NCBI GenBank assembly: GCA_913061335.1 | Contig: CAJXTP010000202.1 | Coordinates: forward strand, 1 to 5,440 | Direction: 5' to 3' | Origin: an uncultured Loktanella sp. | Lineage (GTDB): Bacteria > Pseudomonadota > Alphaproteobacteria > Rhodobacterales > Rhodobacteraceae | Length of the DNA: 5,440 nucleotides | In this document: positions 1 through 5,425 of the stretch, in pieces | Layout: every line of letters starts with the position of its first letter | Position numbering within the stretch: the stretch's first letter is position 1 | The notes under the pieces: generated by a model | The model's database searches: none | What the model was told of the DNA's origin: nothing | The model's input: only the letters and a program-made list of their open reading frames with translations | Position numbers and translations under genes: made by a program

Positions 1-742
1 GAGACGCACTATCGAGACGGGAATGTATGTCGTCAATCAATCGCGCTCGAACGGCGATAAGGGCATCAAGACTGACAGCATCTTTTGTCATGCCGAGGAA
101 TTCCTGCGCGTAGGATTGCTTTAGGTCTGCAAAGTTTGGATTCAGGAGCTCATGTGCTGGCCGAGGGGAACTGGCAACATAGATCAGGAATGTCCGAAAC
201 AGAGCGTCGGTCAGGCCTTCGTGTTCATAGAGAAGTTTGACGTCGAACAAGTCACGAGGATGCTGGCGATCCAGTGCGGCATGAAGCTTGCCACCGTATA
301 GATCTTCAAATGAGACGACCTGAGTTTCAGCAAAACCGAACTCGTCCTGAACTGCGTCTGAGACCGTCATCAATTTTGGTGGGTGGATGACGCCACGTGT
401 CACAGGCGAAGTTTCAATTTTAATTTCAGCAGAGCCAAGCCGTGCGGCCACCCGCGTGGCCCCTCCCCCGCCACCTTCGATACGCCGGGCCTTCGCGCCC
501 GCAATACCTTTCTCAATCGACGCAACAAGCCGGTCCATTGCGGCATTAATGTCCGCAAGGCTTTCGGTGCGATCCTTGATTGGCAAATAGGTCAGATCGA
601 TGTCGACAGATAGCCGTGGCAAGTCTCGATAGAACAGATTTATGGCGGTACCACCTTTAAGGGCGAACACCTCTTCAGCCGAAACAAGCGGCAATATTCG
701 GACCAAGAGAGCCACCTGAGCGGCATAGGGTTCACGCGCCAT
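1..742 (-). CDS. abiEii: AbiEii-family nucleotidyltransferase toxin, 3' end missing (runs off window)
   Basis: Reading frame open from ATG at 742-740 to the window edge, 247 residues with no stop, so the C-terminus is missing (family members are usually somewhat longer). It has the DNA polymerase beta-like nucleotidyltransferase signature of AbiEii toxins: KGGTAINLF at residues 29-37 (the GGT motif), then RLSVDIDLTYL at 43-53 with the metal-binding-type Asp pair D47 and D49. A further acidic strand EIKIET lies at 106-111 and the family block DLYGGKLHAALDRQHPRDLF at 147-166. Known for the family: the toxin is a nucleotidyltransferase that halts growth, and its partner AbiEi represses the operon. 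The start is well supported: AAAGGAGG ends 6 bases upstream, and the first codons overlap the end of abiEi by 11 bases, implying translational coupling. A Gly run at 90-94 probably forms a loop. Family assignment is secure; the actual substrate cannot be inferred. Confidence 0.93.
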   Translation of the reverse strand, partial: MAREPYAAQVALLVRILPLVSAEEVFALKGGTAINLFYRDLPRLSVDIDLTYLPIKDRTESLADINAAMDRLVASIEKGIAGAKARRIEGGGGGATRVAARLGSAEIKIETSPVTRGVIHPPKLMTVSDAVQDEFGFAETQVVSFEDLYGGKLHAALDRQHPRDLFDVKLLYEHEGLTDALFRTFLIYVASSPRPAHELLNPNFADLKQSYAQEFLGMTKDAVSLDALIAVRARLIDDIHSRLDSAS

Positions 743-1553
743 TTGTGTCCTCCTTTAGAACAAAGTTTTTTGGAACCATGATCCGATAACTGGGGTGAAT
801 TTTTCCACCTTTGATCAACGCGCGATCACCTTTGCCAAGATCAAAGCCAGTCGCATCAAGTTGCTTGTTCCAGGCGTGATTGTGCTTGTCAGCGAAGACA
901 AAAAACAGGCGCTTGGTTTTGATCTTGCGGCAACTGCTCAGGAGCTGCGTCAGCAGGCGTGGTCGGAGCGTCGTCAAGCCTTCAAAGATCATATCGAGGT
1001 TGTGGAAACTCTCGTTCTCAGGGAGTTCGTCTATGGCTTCAAGTATCGCACGCTCTGGTGTCGACATGACTAGTTGCCAATCGTTCGGGGCGATGACCTC
1101 ATTGTCGATGGAACTTTCAGTCAATCCGAGCGACGTATCCGCAAAAAGTGTACGTTTCCGGGTTATGACTGTGCCATTGAGCGAGAGCTTGGCGAGCCAT
1201 TTGGGTATATCCGCGCCGTACACCCAGACCTGAGCATTCTGACCAAGCGGCAGATAATGGCTGTACCCCTGCTGCGCCAAAGCGCTCACACCTCCAAGGT
1301 GCAGGCTTCGCTTCATGATGTGCTGCATTGAAAGCAGACACGCTTTCCAATCTATGTGATCTTCGGGACGAGTTTGCCCATTTGGTCTTTGAAAGACGCC
1401 TTGTGCGACACGGGTGAGCCAGCCACGGTTGACGTAGTCTCGGAACGTTTCATAGGCGATGCCGTTCTGGGTCAGCCACTTGGCATCGACCAAGTAGCCA
1501 TTTGGAACAGCGGTGAGTACGCTCTGTAGTTTTCCTGATTTTTCAGTGCTCAT
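732..1553 (-). CDS. abiEi: AbiEi-family antitoxin / transcriptional repressor
   Basis: A 273-residue protein directly upstream of and overlapping an AbiEii toxin gene, with the length and layout of AbiEi antitoxins. The N-terminus (about 20-60, including AYETFRDYVNRGWLTRVAQG) looks like the winged-helix domain that binds the operon's own promoter. It is followed by the family pattern of a short HLGGVSAL block (85-92) and a C-terminal domain, with STPERAILEAIDELP at about 164-178. Known for the family: AbiEi represses abiE transcription through inverted repeats and counteracts the toxin without stable complex formation (type IV system). The start is ATG at 1553-1551 with a weak AGG four bases upstream; the stop TGA at 734-732 lies within the toxin's first codons. 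It is 130 bp downstream of repC, so it may be read from its own promoter or by readthrough. Which AbiEi subfamily it belongs to was not determined. Confidence 0.9.
   Translation of the reverse strand: MSTEKSGKLQSVLTAVPNGYLVDAKWLTQNGIAYETFRDYVNRGWLTRVAQGVFQRPNGQTRPEDHIDWKACLLSMQHIMKRSLHLGGVSALAQQGYSHYLPLGQNAQVWVYGADIPKWLAKLSLNGTVITRKRTLFADTSLGLTESSIDNEVIAPNDWQLVMSTPERAILEAIDELPENESFHNLDMIFEGLTTLRPRLLTQLLSSCRKIKTKRLFFVFADKHNHAWNKQLDATGFDLGKGDRALIKGGKIHPSYRIMVPKNFVLKEDTNGA
749..756 (-). promoter_or_regulatory. Strong ribosome binding site for abiEii
   Basis: The minus strand reads AAAGGAGG followed by six bases (ACACAA) and ATG. It matches the anti-Shine-Dalgarno sequence almost perfectly and lies inside the last codons of abiEi. 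It fixes the abiEii start and is clearly stronger than the site before abiEi (AGG, 4 bases from its ATG). Confidence 0.85.
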
Positions 1554-1683
1554 GACGCCTAAAATAGCCCAATGTTAAAGTCTCGTGCAACCACTCTTTA
1601 CAAAACTCTCATTTTGAGTGCTAAAAACACCTAAATCGATCATTTCTCAAAGAGAGGCCTGTAAATAGCAGACCCTAGCATCC
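1554..1683 (-). promoter_or_regulatory. AT-rich repC-abiEi intergenic region with possible abiE operator and promoter
   Basis: The 130-bp gap is noticeably AT-richer than the flanking genes. On the minus strand a sigma70-like pair TTGCAC (1590-1585) and TATTTT (1566-1561) with an 18-base spacer is present, but its start site would fall almost at the ATG, so it is only a weak candidate. Small inverted repeats lie just upstream: CACTC (1592-1596) with GAGTG (1616-1620), and CAAAA (1601-1605) with TTTTG (1612-1616). Autoregulation of AbiE modules by AbiEi binding to inverted repeats near the promoter is known, so these are the natural operator candidates. No convincing terminator with a T-run follows repC. 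Confidence 0.4.
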
Positions 1684-2736
1684 TTAGTTCAACCTCGGTT
1701 TCTTTAAGAGGGTTCGCCAATCAAGGCTCTTATTTGCAAGGTCCTGGGACAATTTGATCGCGTAGCCACGGTGATTGCTGATCGTCTCAGTGCGTTCCAA
1801 GAGATATCCTAAGATCATGAAACTGAGCGCTGGACCAAGGTCTTTTATCGAGAACCAAGTGTTCCCAAGGTTGAGATATCCTGCAAGATCATCCATTAAG
1901 CGACGGCAGTCTTCTTGGTTCTTAGCAAATCTGAGTTCTGCGCAGAGCCTTGGGTAGGCGCGCTCCATCTCCTCTTGGCCAACTTCAATCTGAAAAGAAT
2001 TTTCTTCTTTAACATACTGAGTCTTAGAAGTTTCTTTGTGCCCCTCAATTTCGGGGGCAGTGGCCCTCAAATCATCTGGTTCTGCAGAGCTTATCTTCGA
2101 GATTTCCACAGTGATTTCATCCAGAAGATCGCTCAAAGCTTGCTTGTCTGGCTGGCGTCTCAAAAGGTTGCGTGCCTGTGAGAGCAAGCCTTCGTCCCAA
2201 TTGGCGGGCATGAGATGCGCTTTGAGGTTGCTCAGGGCCGCCGAGCACATGTCTCTGAGCCGCCCCAGCTCGTTTTGATGATCCTGGTGGTCTTGCGCCA
2301 TGCGCACGAACTCAGGGTAACGTTCAGCGAGTGGCAAGAGTGACAGGCCTGTTGCAAGGACAATGCTGCCCTGACGGTCTCGACGAGCCCATCGTTTGCC
2401 ATTGCCGCTTGATCGCCGCGTCAGCAAGCCTAAGGACACCAATTTGGCAATGTGGCGCTCCACGGTTTGAATACTGACATGAGCGCGCTTGGCCAGTGAG
2501 GCATTTGAAGCAAAGCAAATATGCCCGTCGTCGCGTGTTGCATCGACTTGATTCACACGCAGGAAAGAGATCATCGCTCTGAGGAGAGAGATGGACGTGC
2601 CTTTTAAGCCAAGCGGCTCTCGGATGTCTTCGATTACCTTGAGGAGTTGCCATTTGTTTTGGGCAATACCTCCCTGCCCCGTCGCTTTGCGCGACGAGCG
2701 TGCTCCAGCAGGAGCCATTCCTTGAATTGTTCTCAT
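1684..2736 (-). CDS. repC: RepC, replication initiator of a repABC replicon
   Basis: Initiator that acts on the plasmid's own origin, which in repABC plasmids lies within repC itself. From ATG at 2736 the protein has 350 residues. The N-terminal domain contains the family block AQNKWQLLK (25-33) and a winged-helix region around 77-119 (SNASLAKRAHVSIQTVERHI, then GNGKRWARR), typical of RepC DNA binding. A polar linker at about 215-258 separates it from a C-terminal domain with YLNLGNTWFSIKDLGPAL at 287-304 and ISNHRGYAIKL at 319-329, a diverged form of the usual RepC C-terminal pattern. The frame extends 12 codons further to a TTG at 2772, but that start has no ribosome binding site, whereas the ATG has AGG six bases upstream within a hairpin; I prefer the ATG. 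It lies 170 bp from repB with the antisense-RNA gene between. At 350 residues it is on the short side for RepC. Confidence 0.93.
   Translation of the reverse strand: MRTIQGMAPAGARSSRKATGQGGIAQNKWQLLKVIEDIREPLGLKGTSISLLRAMISFLRVNQVDATRDDGHICFASNASLAKRAHVSIQTVERHIAKLVSLGLLTRRSSGNGKRWARRDRQGSIVLATGLSLLPLAERYPEFVRMAQDHQDHQNELGRLRDMCSAALSNLKAHLMPANWDEGLLSQARNLLRRQPDKQALSDLLDEITVEISKISSAEPDDLRATAPEIEGHKETSKTQYVKEENSFQIEVGQEEMERAYPRLCAELRFAKNQEDCRRLMDDLAGYLNLGNTWFSIKDLGPALSFMILGYLLERTETISNHRGYAIKLSQDLANKSLDWRTLLKKPRLN
1981..2058. other. Candidate oriV: AT-rich block inside repC
   Basis: In characterised repABC plasmids the replication origin lies inside repC, in an AT-rich stretch of the coding sequence. 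The most AT-rich segment of this repC is about 1985-2036, encoding the polar linker between the N- and C-terminal domains. It is bordered by an inverted repeat GCCCC (2040-2044) and GGGGC (2054-2058). The placement fits the family rule, but no initiator iterons were recognised, so this is inference. Confidence 0.4.
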
Positions 2737-2738
2737 GA

Positions 2739-2754
2739 TTTGCCTGCAGGCAAA
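2739..2754 (-). promoter_or_regulatory. Perfect palindrome before repC ATG, probable translation-control hairpin
   Basis: TTTGCCTGCAGGCAAA is a perfect 16-bp palindrome ending two bases before the ATG at 2736. In the mRNA it can fold into a 6-bp stem with a TGCA loop, burying the only Shine-Dalgarno-like AGG in front of that start. In repABC plasmids binding of the antisense RNA to the leader promotes a short stem that hides the repC ribosome binding site; this palindrome sits where that element is expected. It also argues that repC starts at 2736 and not at the upstream TTG. The role is inferred from position. Confidence 0.6.
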
Positions 2755-2784
2755 GATTTCCCGTTCGCCCAAGAGCGTTTTTTA

Positions 2785-2813
2785 TTGCTTAGCGATTCGG
2801 TGACTGCTACGAT
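2785..2813 (+). promoter_or_regulatory. Promoter of the repABC antisense RNA
   Basis: On the plus strand TTGCTT (2785-2790) and TACGAT (2808-2813) are separated by exactly 17 bases, a reasonable sigma70-type pair. It points against the rep genes and towards the plus-strand terminator at 2852-2884, predicting transcription from about 2820. Confidence 0.6.
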
Positions 2814-2819
2814 TCAGGT

Positions 2820-2883
2820 GTCTAATCTGAGAAGCGTAGAAATACGTTCAGCCCTCGAAGCTTCGGTTTCGGGGGTTTCTCTT
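2820..2883 (+). ncRNA. Counter-transcribed RNA (ctRNA, incA-type) regulating repC
   Basis: repABC cassettes carry a small antisense RNA gene between repB and repC, transcribed opposite to the operon, which pairs with the repC leader, lowers RepC synthesis and sets copy number and incompatibility. Here the repB-repC gap contains a plus-strand promoter (2785-2813) and an intrinsic terminator (2852-2884). They predict a transcript of roughly 60 nt, the size usual for this RNA class. Besides the terminator stem, a small hairpin with stem 2833-2838 / 2843-2848 and a GAAA loop can form. The two ends are estimates from promoter and terminator spacing. Confidence 0.75.
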
Positions 2884-2884
2884 T
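2852..2884 (+). terminator. Intrinsic terminator of the antisense RNA
   Basis: CCCTCGAA (2852-2859) pairs with TTCGGGGG (2868-2875) through eight base pairs including one G-U, with an 8-base loop, followed by TTTCTCTTT on the plus strand. The opposite strand has no T-run after the stem, so termination is expected only for the plus-strand transcript and not for repABC mRNA. Confidence 0.75.
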
Positions 2885-2906
2885 GCTTACGTCCTCCTTT
2901 GTTGCT

Positions 2907-3878
2907 CTAGCCTCTGGTGTCATCCACAGGGTTTACAGCTGTAAACTCCTGGTAGGATTTCTTGATGATGTCTTCGAGCTCACGGTCGAGCCACTCAGCA
3001 AATGCTGCGTTCTCCCCTGCCCGTTTGATAGACATCGCGATTGTTGCGCGTCCCGATTTGATTGTGACGCCCGGGACCGGTGTCGCCTCCCTGCCCTCGC
3101 TTGGACGCGCTCCACGCCGCGTAATCTCTCTCATAAGCTGCTCAAGGCGGTCATCTGACGACAGCTCGGCACTCAACTTTGACAGGATTGCGAAGGATGA
3201 TGATGCATTTACCTTCTTGGATACGAAGGCTTCGGCCAAGGCAGTCCACTTCGGACGGCCCGACTTTGGAGCGGCTCCAATTTGATCGCCAACATCATCG
3301 GGAATATTGTCTGTGATCTTGGTCAGGTGCGAAAGCCCTGACGCAGACAGGCTCAGAACCTGGCGGACGGTTTTGGTGTTATGGCCTGCCGCTTGAATGA
3401 CGGCGGCAAACCGTGCCTTCTCGTAAAACGACAAGTTGCGACGTGCTGCATTCTCAAGGCCTTTGGCGAGAAGGGCCGTGGCGTCGTCGAGGTCTTGGAC
3501 GTTGGCGCGGACTTTCAGGCCAAGGTCTCGGCAGGCGCGCAGTCTTCTGCGGCCATAGATGATTTCAAACCGGCCCTCGGTCCCTGCCCTGCGGACCAAA
3601 ATGGGAACTTGTTGGCCGCCGTCTTTGATACTGGATTTGAGGGTTCCAAAGCCGTCACCGTCATCTTCGGAGTTTACAGCTGTAAACCCGTCAAGGCGGT
3701 CTTTCGGCCCCCAGTCGTCAATGAAGGCTGGATCAAGTTCACGGATGGCTGATAGCGACCCTTGCAATGCGCCTAACGCGGGTGCCGTGGGTTTGGTGGT
3801 TCGATCTTTGGGTTGCGGGCTGGAATTGGCAATTGTTTTGGCAATTCCGCTTAAATCCTGAAGTGATTTACGTGCCAT
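2907..3878 (-). CDS. repB: RepB, ParB-type centromere-binding partition protein
   Basis: A 323-residue ParB-family protein that binds parS and stimulates the RepA ATPase to segregate plasmid copies; it also helps RepA repress the operon. Visible parts: a polar N-terminal tail; IRELDPAFIDDWGPKDRL (45-62), typical of RepB; the ParB/Srx core with GGQQVPILVRR (87-97), the Arg-rich box IIYGRRRLRA (106-115) expected to bind nucleotide, and ENAARRNLSFYEKARF (142-157); a helix-turn-helix near 168-190; and a C-terminal region (about 270-310) likely for dimerisation. Start ATG at 3878 overlaps the repA stop (TGATG), with GGGGG eight bases upstream. Stop is TAG at 2909-2907. Oddity: two exact parS palindromes lie within the gene, encoding FTAVN at 65-69, in the linker before the ParB core, and at 312-316, near the C-terminus. 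Length is normal for RepB. Confidence 0.95.
   Translation of the reverse strand: MARKSLQDLSGIAKTIANSSPQPKDRTTKPTAPALGALQGSLSAIRELDPAFIDDWGPKDRLDGFTAVNSEDDGDGFGTLKSSIKDGGQQVPILVRRAGTEGRFEIIYGRRRLRACRDLGLKVRANVQDLDDATALLAKGLENAARRNLSFYEKARFAAVIQAAGHNTKTVRQVLSLSASGLSHLTKITDNIPDDVGDQIGAAPKSGRPKWTALAEAFVSKKVNASSSFAILSKLSAELSSDDRLEQLMREITRRGARPSEGREATPVPGVTIKSGRATIAMSIKRAGENAAFAEWLDRELEDIIKKSYQEFTAVNPVDDTRG
2931..2946. promoter_or_regulatory. parS site 1 (inside the 3' end of repB)
   Basis: Perfect 16-bp palindrome GTTTACAGCTGTAAAC, fitting the repABC partition-site consensus GTTNNNNGCNNNNAAC. It lies 24 bp before the end of repB and encodes FTAVN at residues 312-316. It should be bound by RepB. 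Confidence 0.88.
3672..3687. promoter_or_regulatory. parS site 2 (inside the 5' part of repB)
   Basis: Second exact copy of GTTTACAGCTGTAAAC, 741 bp from site 1 and in the same repB reading phase, encoding FTAVN at residues 65-69. It falls in the variable linker between the RepB N-terminal segment and the conserved ParB core. Confidence 0.88.
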
Positions 3879-5062
3879 CAGCTACGCCCCCATGCTTGGT
3901 GAATCATTGCTTCAACTTCGCTGCCAACAGCATCCATCGAATGCTTGGCGCGGTCATAGGTTGCCCGCGTCATCTCGGAGCGGACAACTTCGTAGATTGA
4001 TTGTTTGAGCATCGTAGCATCGCTGATCGCGGTGCTCTTGAGTGCTGTGGCTGCCATGACACGATCCATAAAGAGCGCGCGCATGAACGAGGTCAATTGT
4101 TGCGACGGCACGTCCGTTGGCTCGTCGCGGGTGATCAAAAACTTAAAGTGATCATATTGGAGCTCGGCCCCTGCATCCTCGATGACGCCCATATAGGCCC
4201 CGGCAAGCTCGAGGAATTGCGCCGTTGAGGACACATCGAGCATCGAGGGCGTGAGTGGGACGATGAGCGACGTCGCTGCGGCCATGCCGGAGATCGTCAG
4301 GAAGCCCAGCTGTGGGGGGCTGTCCATAAGGACAATGTCGTACTGGTCTTCGACTTGGGCCAATGCATTACGAATGCGCAGGAAGAAAGGCTGGTCGGGA
4401 TTTGAGTTTACCGCTGATTCAGTCTCGAATTCCGACAGGAGGAGGCGTGACGGCGCCAGTGACAATCCTGGAAAATAGGTCGGCATGACGACGTCAGAAA
4501 ACGGCACTGGATCATCGTAGCGGATGGCGTCGTAAACGGTGAGGCCGTCAAACTCGATCTCTGGGTTGATGCCGCACATAGACGTCAGCGACCCTTGCGG
4601 GTCCAAATCAACCACAAGCACCCTGTAGCCATGGAGCGCGAGATAATGGGCCAGGTGAATGGTCGATGTACTTTTGCTGCTGCCGCCTTTGAAATTCATC
4701 AACTGCCAGATTTGCAGCCGCTCGCCTTCTTTGCGGCCAGGGACGTATCTGCCCTTTGTTCGAGATGCTTTCTCAAGGATTTGGCGGGCTTCCCACAGCT
4801 CATGGGCGCTGTAATAGCGGCGGCCCGCGCGGATGTCTTTTGGCTCTGGGATCGTCCCTTCGCCGTGGACTTTACGCATGAACTGGCCGGACACGCCGAG
4901 CAATTCGGCAGCTTCCGGGGCGGAGAAGGGGCGCAATGATTTGGTGTTGTCGGGCGCGAATGCAGAGAGTAGATGTTCGCGGATGGCGCGGTTTAGCCGC
5001 TCGGAAATATCCGTTGCTAACTCTGATGGTCGGTCTGTTATAGTCGGTGTCGCGGGAATCAT
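3878..5062 (-). CDS. repA: RepA, ParA-type partition ATPase and operon repressor
   Basis: A 394-residue ParA-family ATPase of the large, plasmid-type class with an N-terminal DNA-binding domain. A MerR-like helix-turn-helix is visible at about 45-95 (FSAPEAAELLGVSGQFMRKV, 46-65, then GRRYYSAHEL, 80-89). The ATPase core has the deviant Walker A FKGGSSKST at 124-132 (signature Lys in KGG), the A' motif VVDLDPQGSLT at 150-160 and Walker B IVLMDSPP at 243-250. Known role: with RepB and parS it moves plasmid copies apart, and it represses the repABC promoter through its DNA-binding domain. ATG at 5062-5060 is preceded by GGGG about seven bases upstream; the stop TGA shares one base with the repB ATG. 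It is first in the operon, with promoter and operator candidates at 5111-5194. Nothing appears truncated. Confidence 0.96.
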   Translation of the reverse strand: MIPATPTITDRPSELATDISERLNRAIREHLLSAFAPDNTKSLRPFSAPEAAELLGVSGQFMRKVHGEGTIPEPKDIRAGRRYYSAHELWEARQILEKASRTKGRYVPGRKEGERLQIWQLMNFKGGSSKSTSTIHLAHYLALHGYRVLVVDLDPQGSLTSMCGINPEIEFDGLTVYDAIRYDDPVPFSDVVMPTYFPGLSLAPSRLLLSEFETESAVNSNPDQPFFLRIRNALAQVEDQYDIVLMDSPPQLGFLTISGMAAATSLIVPLTPSMLDVSSTAQFLELAGAYMGVIEDAGAELQYDHFKFLITRDEPTDVPSQQLTSFMRALFMDRVMAATALKSTAISDATMLKQSIYEVVRSEMTRATYDRAKHSMDAVGSEVEAMIHQAWGRS

Positions 5063-5110
5063 CTGGTTGCCCCAATTTGCTCAATGTGGCTTTTTTCGCG
5101 CCACTTGGGG

Positions 5111-5141
5111 ATAAAAGCGGCGATTCACCACTCTAAGTCAA
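5111..5141 (-). promoter_or_regulatory. Possible repABC promoter
   Basis: On the minus strand TTGACT (5141-5136) is followed after 19 bases by TTTTAT (5116-5111). The -35 box is good, but the spacer is longer than the ideal 17 and the -10 box is imperfect, so this is only the best visible candidate. The start site would be about 40 bases before the repA ATG. Confidence 0.4.
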
Positions 5142-5157
5142 CGATTTTCTTACATTT

Positions 5158-5194
5158 AGTGTCTAACGTTGCGCAAAACGCAAGATAGGACACT
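5158..5194. repeat. Imperfect 37-bp inverted repeat upstream of repA, operator candidate
   Basis: Arms AGTGTCTAACGTTGCG (5158-5173) and CGCAAGATAGGACACT (5179-5194) match at 12 of 16 positions around a CAAAA centre. The outer six and inner five base pairs are perfect. It lies just upstream of the candidate -35 box and 26 bp from the third parS, a position suited to RepA autoregulation. RepA binding is inferred only from position. Confidence 0.5.
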
Positions 5195-5220
5195 ACAGAC
5201 TAACCACCAAAATGGTCGAA

Positions 5221-5236
5221 GTTTACAGCTGTAAAC
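5221..5236. promoter_or_regulatory. parS site 3 (upstream of repA)
   Basis: Third exact copy of GTTTACAGCTGTAAAC, 158 bp upstream of the repA start in non-coding DNA. The three copies are identical over all 16 bases, including the positions free to vary in the family consensus, so they form one matched set for this RepB. Confidence 0.9.
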
Positions 5237-5425
5237 TTATCAAAGGGCATCATTCGCTTGTTTGGCGATCGGGTTTGGTGGCCCATCTGACTCGGTCAAA
5301 AGACCGATGCCGCAAATTTTCTCACATCGGAATGGCGTTTCGCGATAGCGATTCCGCGCGAATAGCGCCGGGCCTGAAAGGGCAGGGGGCTGGTCCCCGC
5401 CACTTCAGGTCAACCTGGTGAGACT
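5237..5425. other. Non-coding region upstream of repABC with several inverted repeats
   Basis: No convincing gene. Inverted repeats present: TCGGTCAAAAGACCGA (5292-5307, 6-bp stem, AAAA loop); CCGATG (5304-5309) with CATCGG (5325-5330), which overlaps the first and so is mutually exclusive with it; an imperfect 37-bp hairpin with perfect ends CCTGAA (5373-5378) and TTCAGG (5404-5409); and CAGGT-CA-ACCTG (5406-5417). None is followed by a clear T-run on the strand needed for a terminator. The function is unknown. Confidence 0.5.

Noticed and set aside
1..18. Adapter or terminal overlap at the left end
   Set aside because: The first bases begin GAGAC but do not continue as the mosaic end, and they keep the abiEii frame open with plausible residues. 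No overlap with the right end was seen.
383..613. Overlapping plus-strand open frames across abiEii
   Set aside because: They are antisense to the strongly supported nucleotidyltransferase frame, lack ribosome binding sites, and have low-complexity Pro/Arg-rich products typical of shadow frames.
1641..1660. TCTC-AAA-GAGA dyad downstream of repC as a terminator
   Set aside because: The stem is only four to five pairs and is not followed by a T-run on the minus strand, so it does not support intrinsic termination of the repC transcript.
2920..2928. DnaA-box-like TCATCCACA next to parS site 1, and TTATCCCCA on the minus strand at 5114-5106
   Set aside because: Each differs from TTATCCACA at one position, but they are isolated, one is inside repB coding sequence and the other overlaps the candidate -10 box. 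Single near-matches are expected by chance.
5212..5421. Plus-strand 69-codon open frame upstream of repA
   Set aside because: It has no ribosome binding site, begins just before the parS site and runs through it (VYSCKL comes from the palindrome), and covers several inverted repeats. It resembles no family I recognise, so it is more likely a chance frame.
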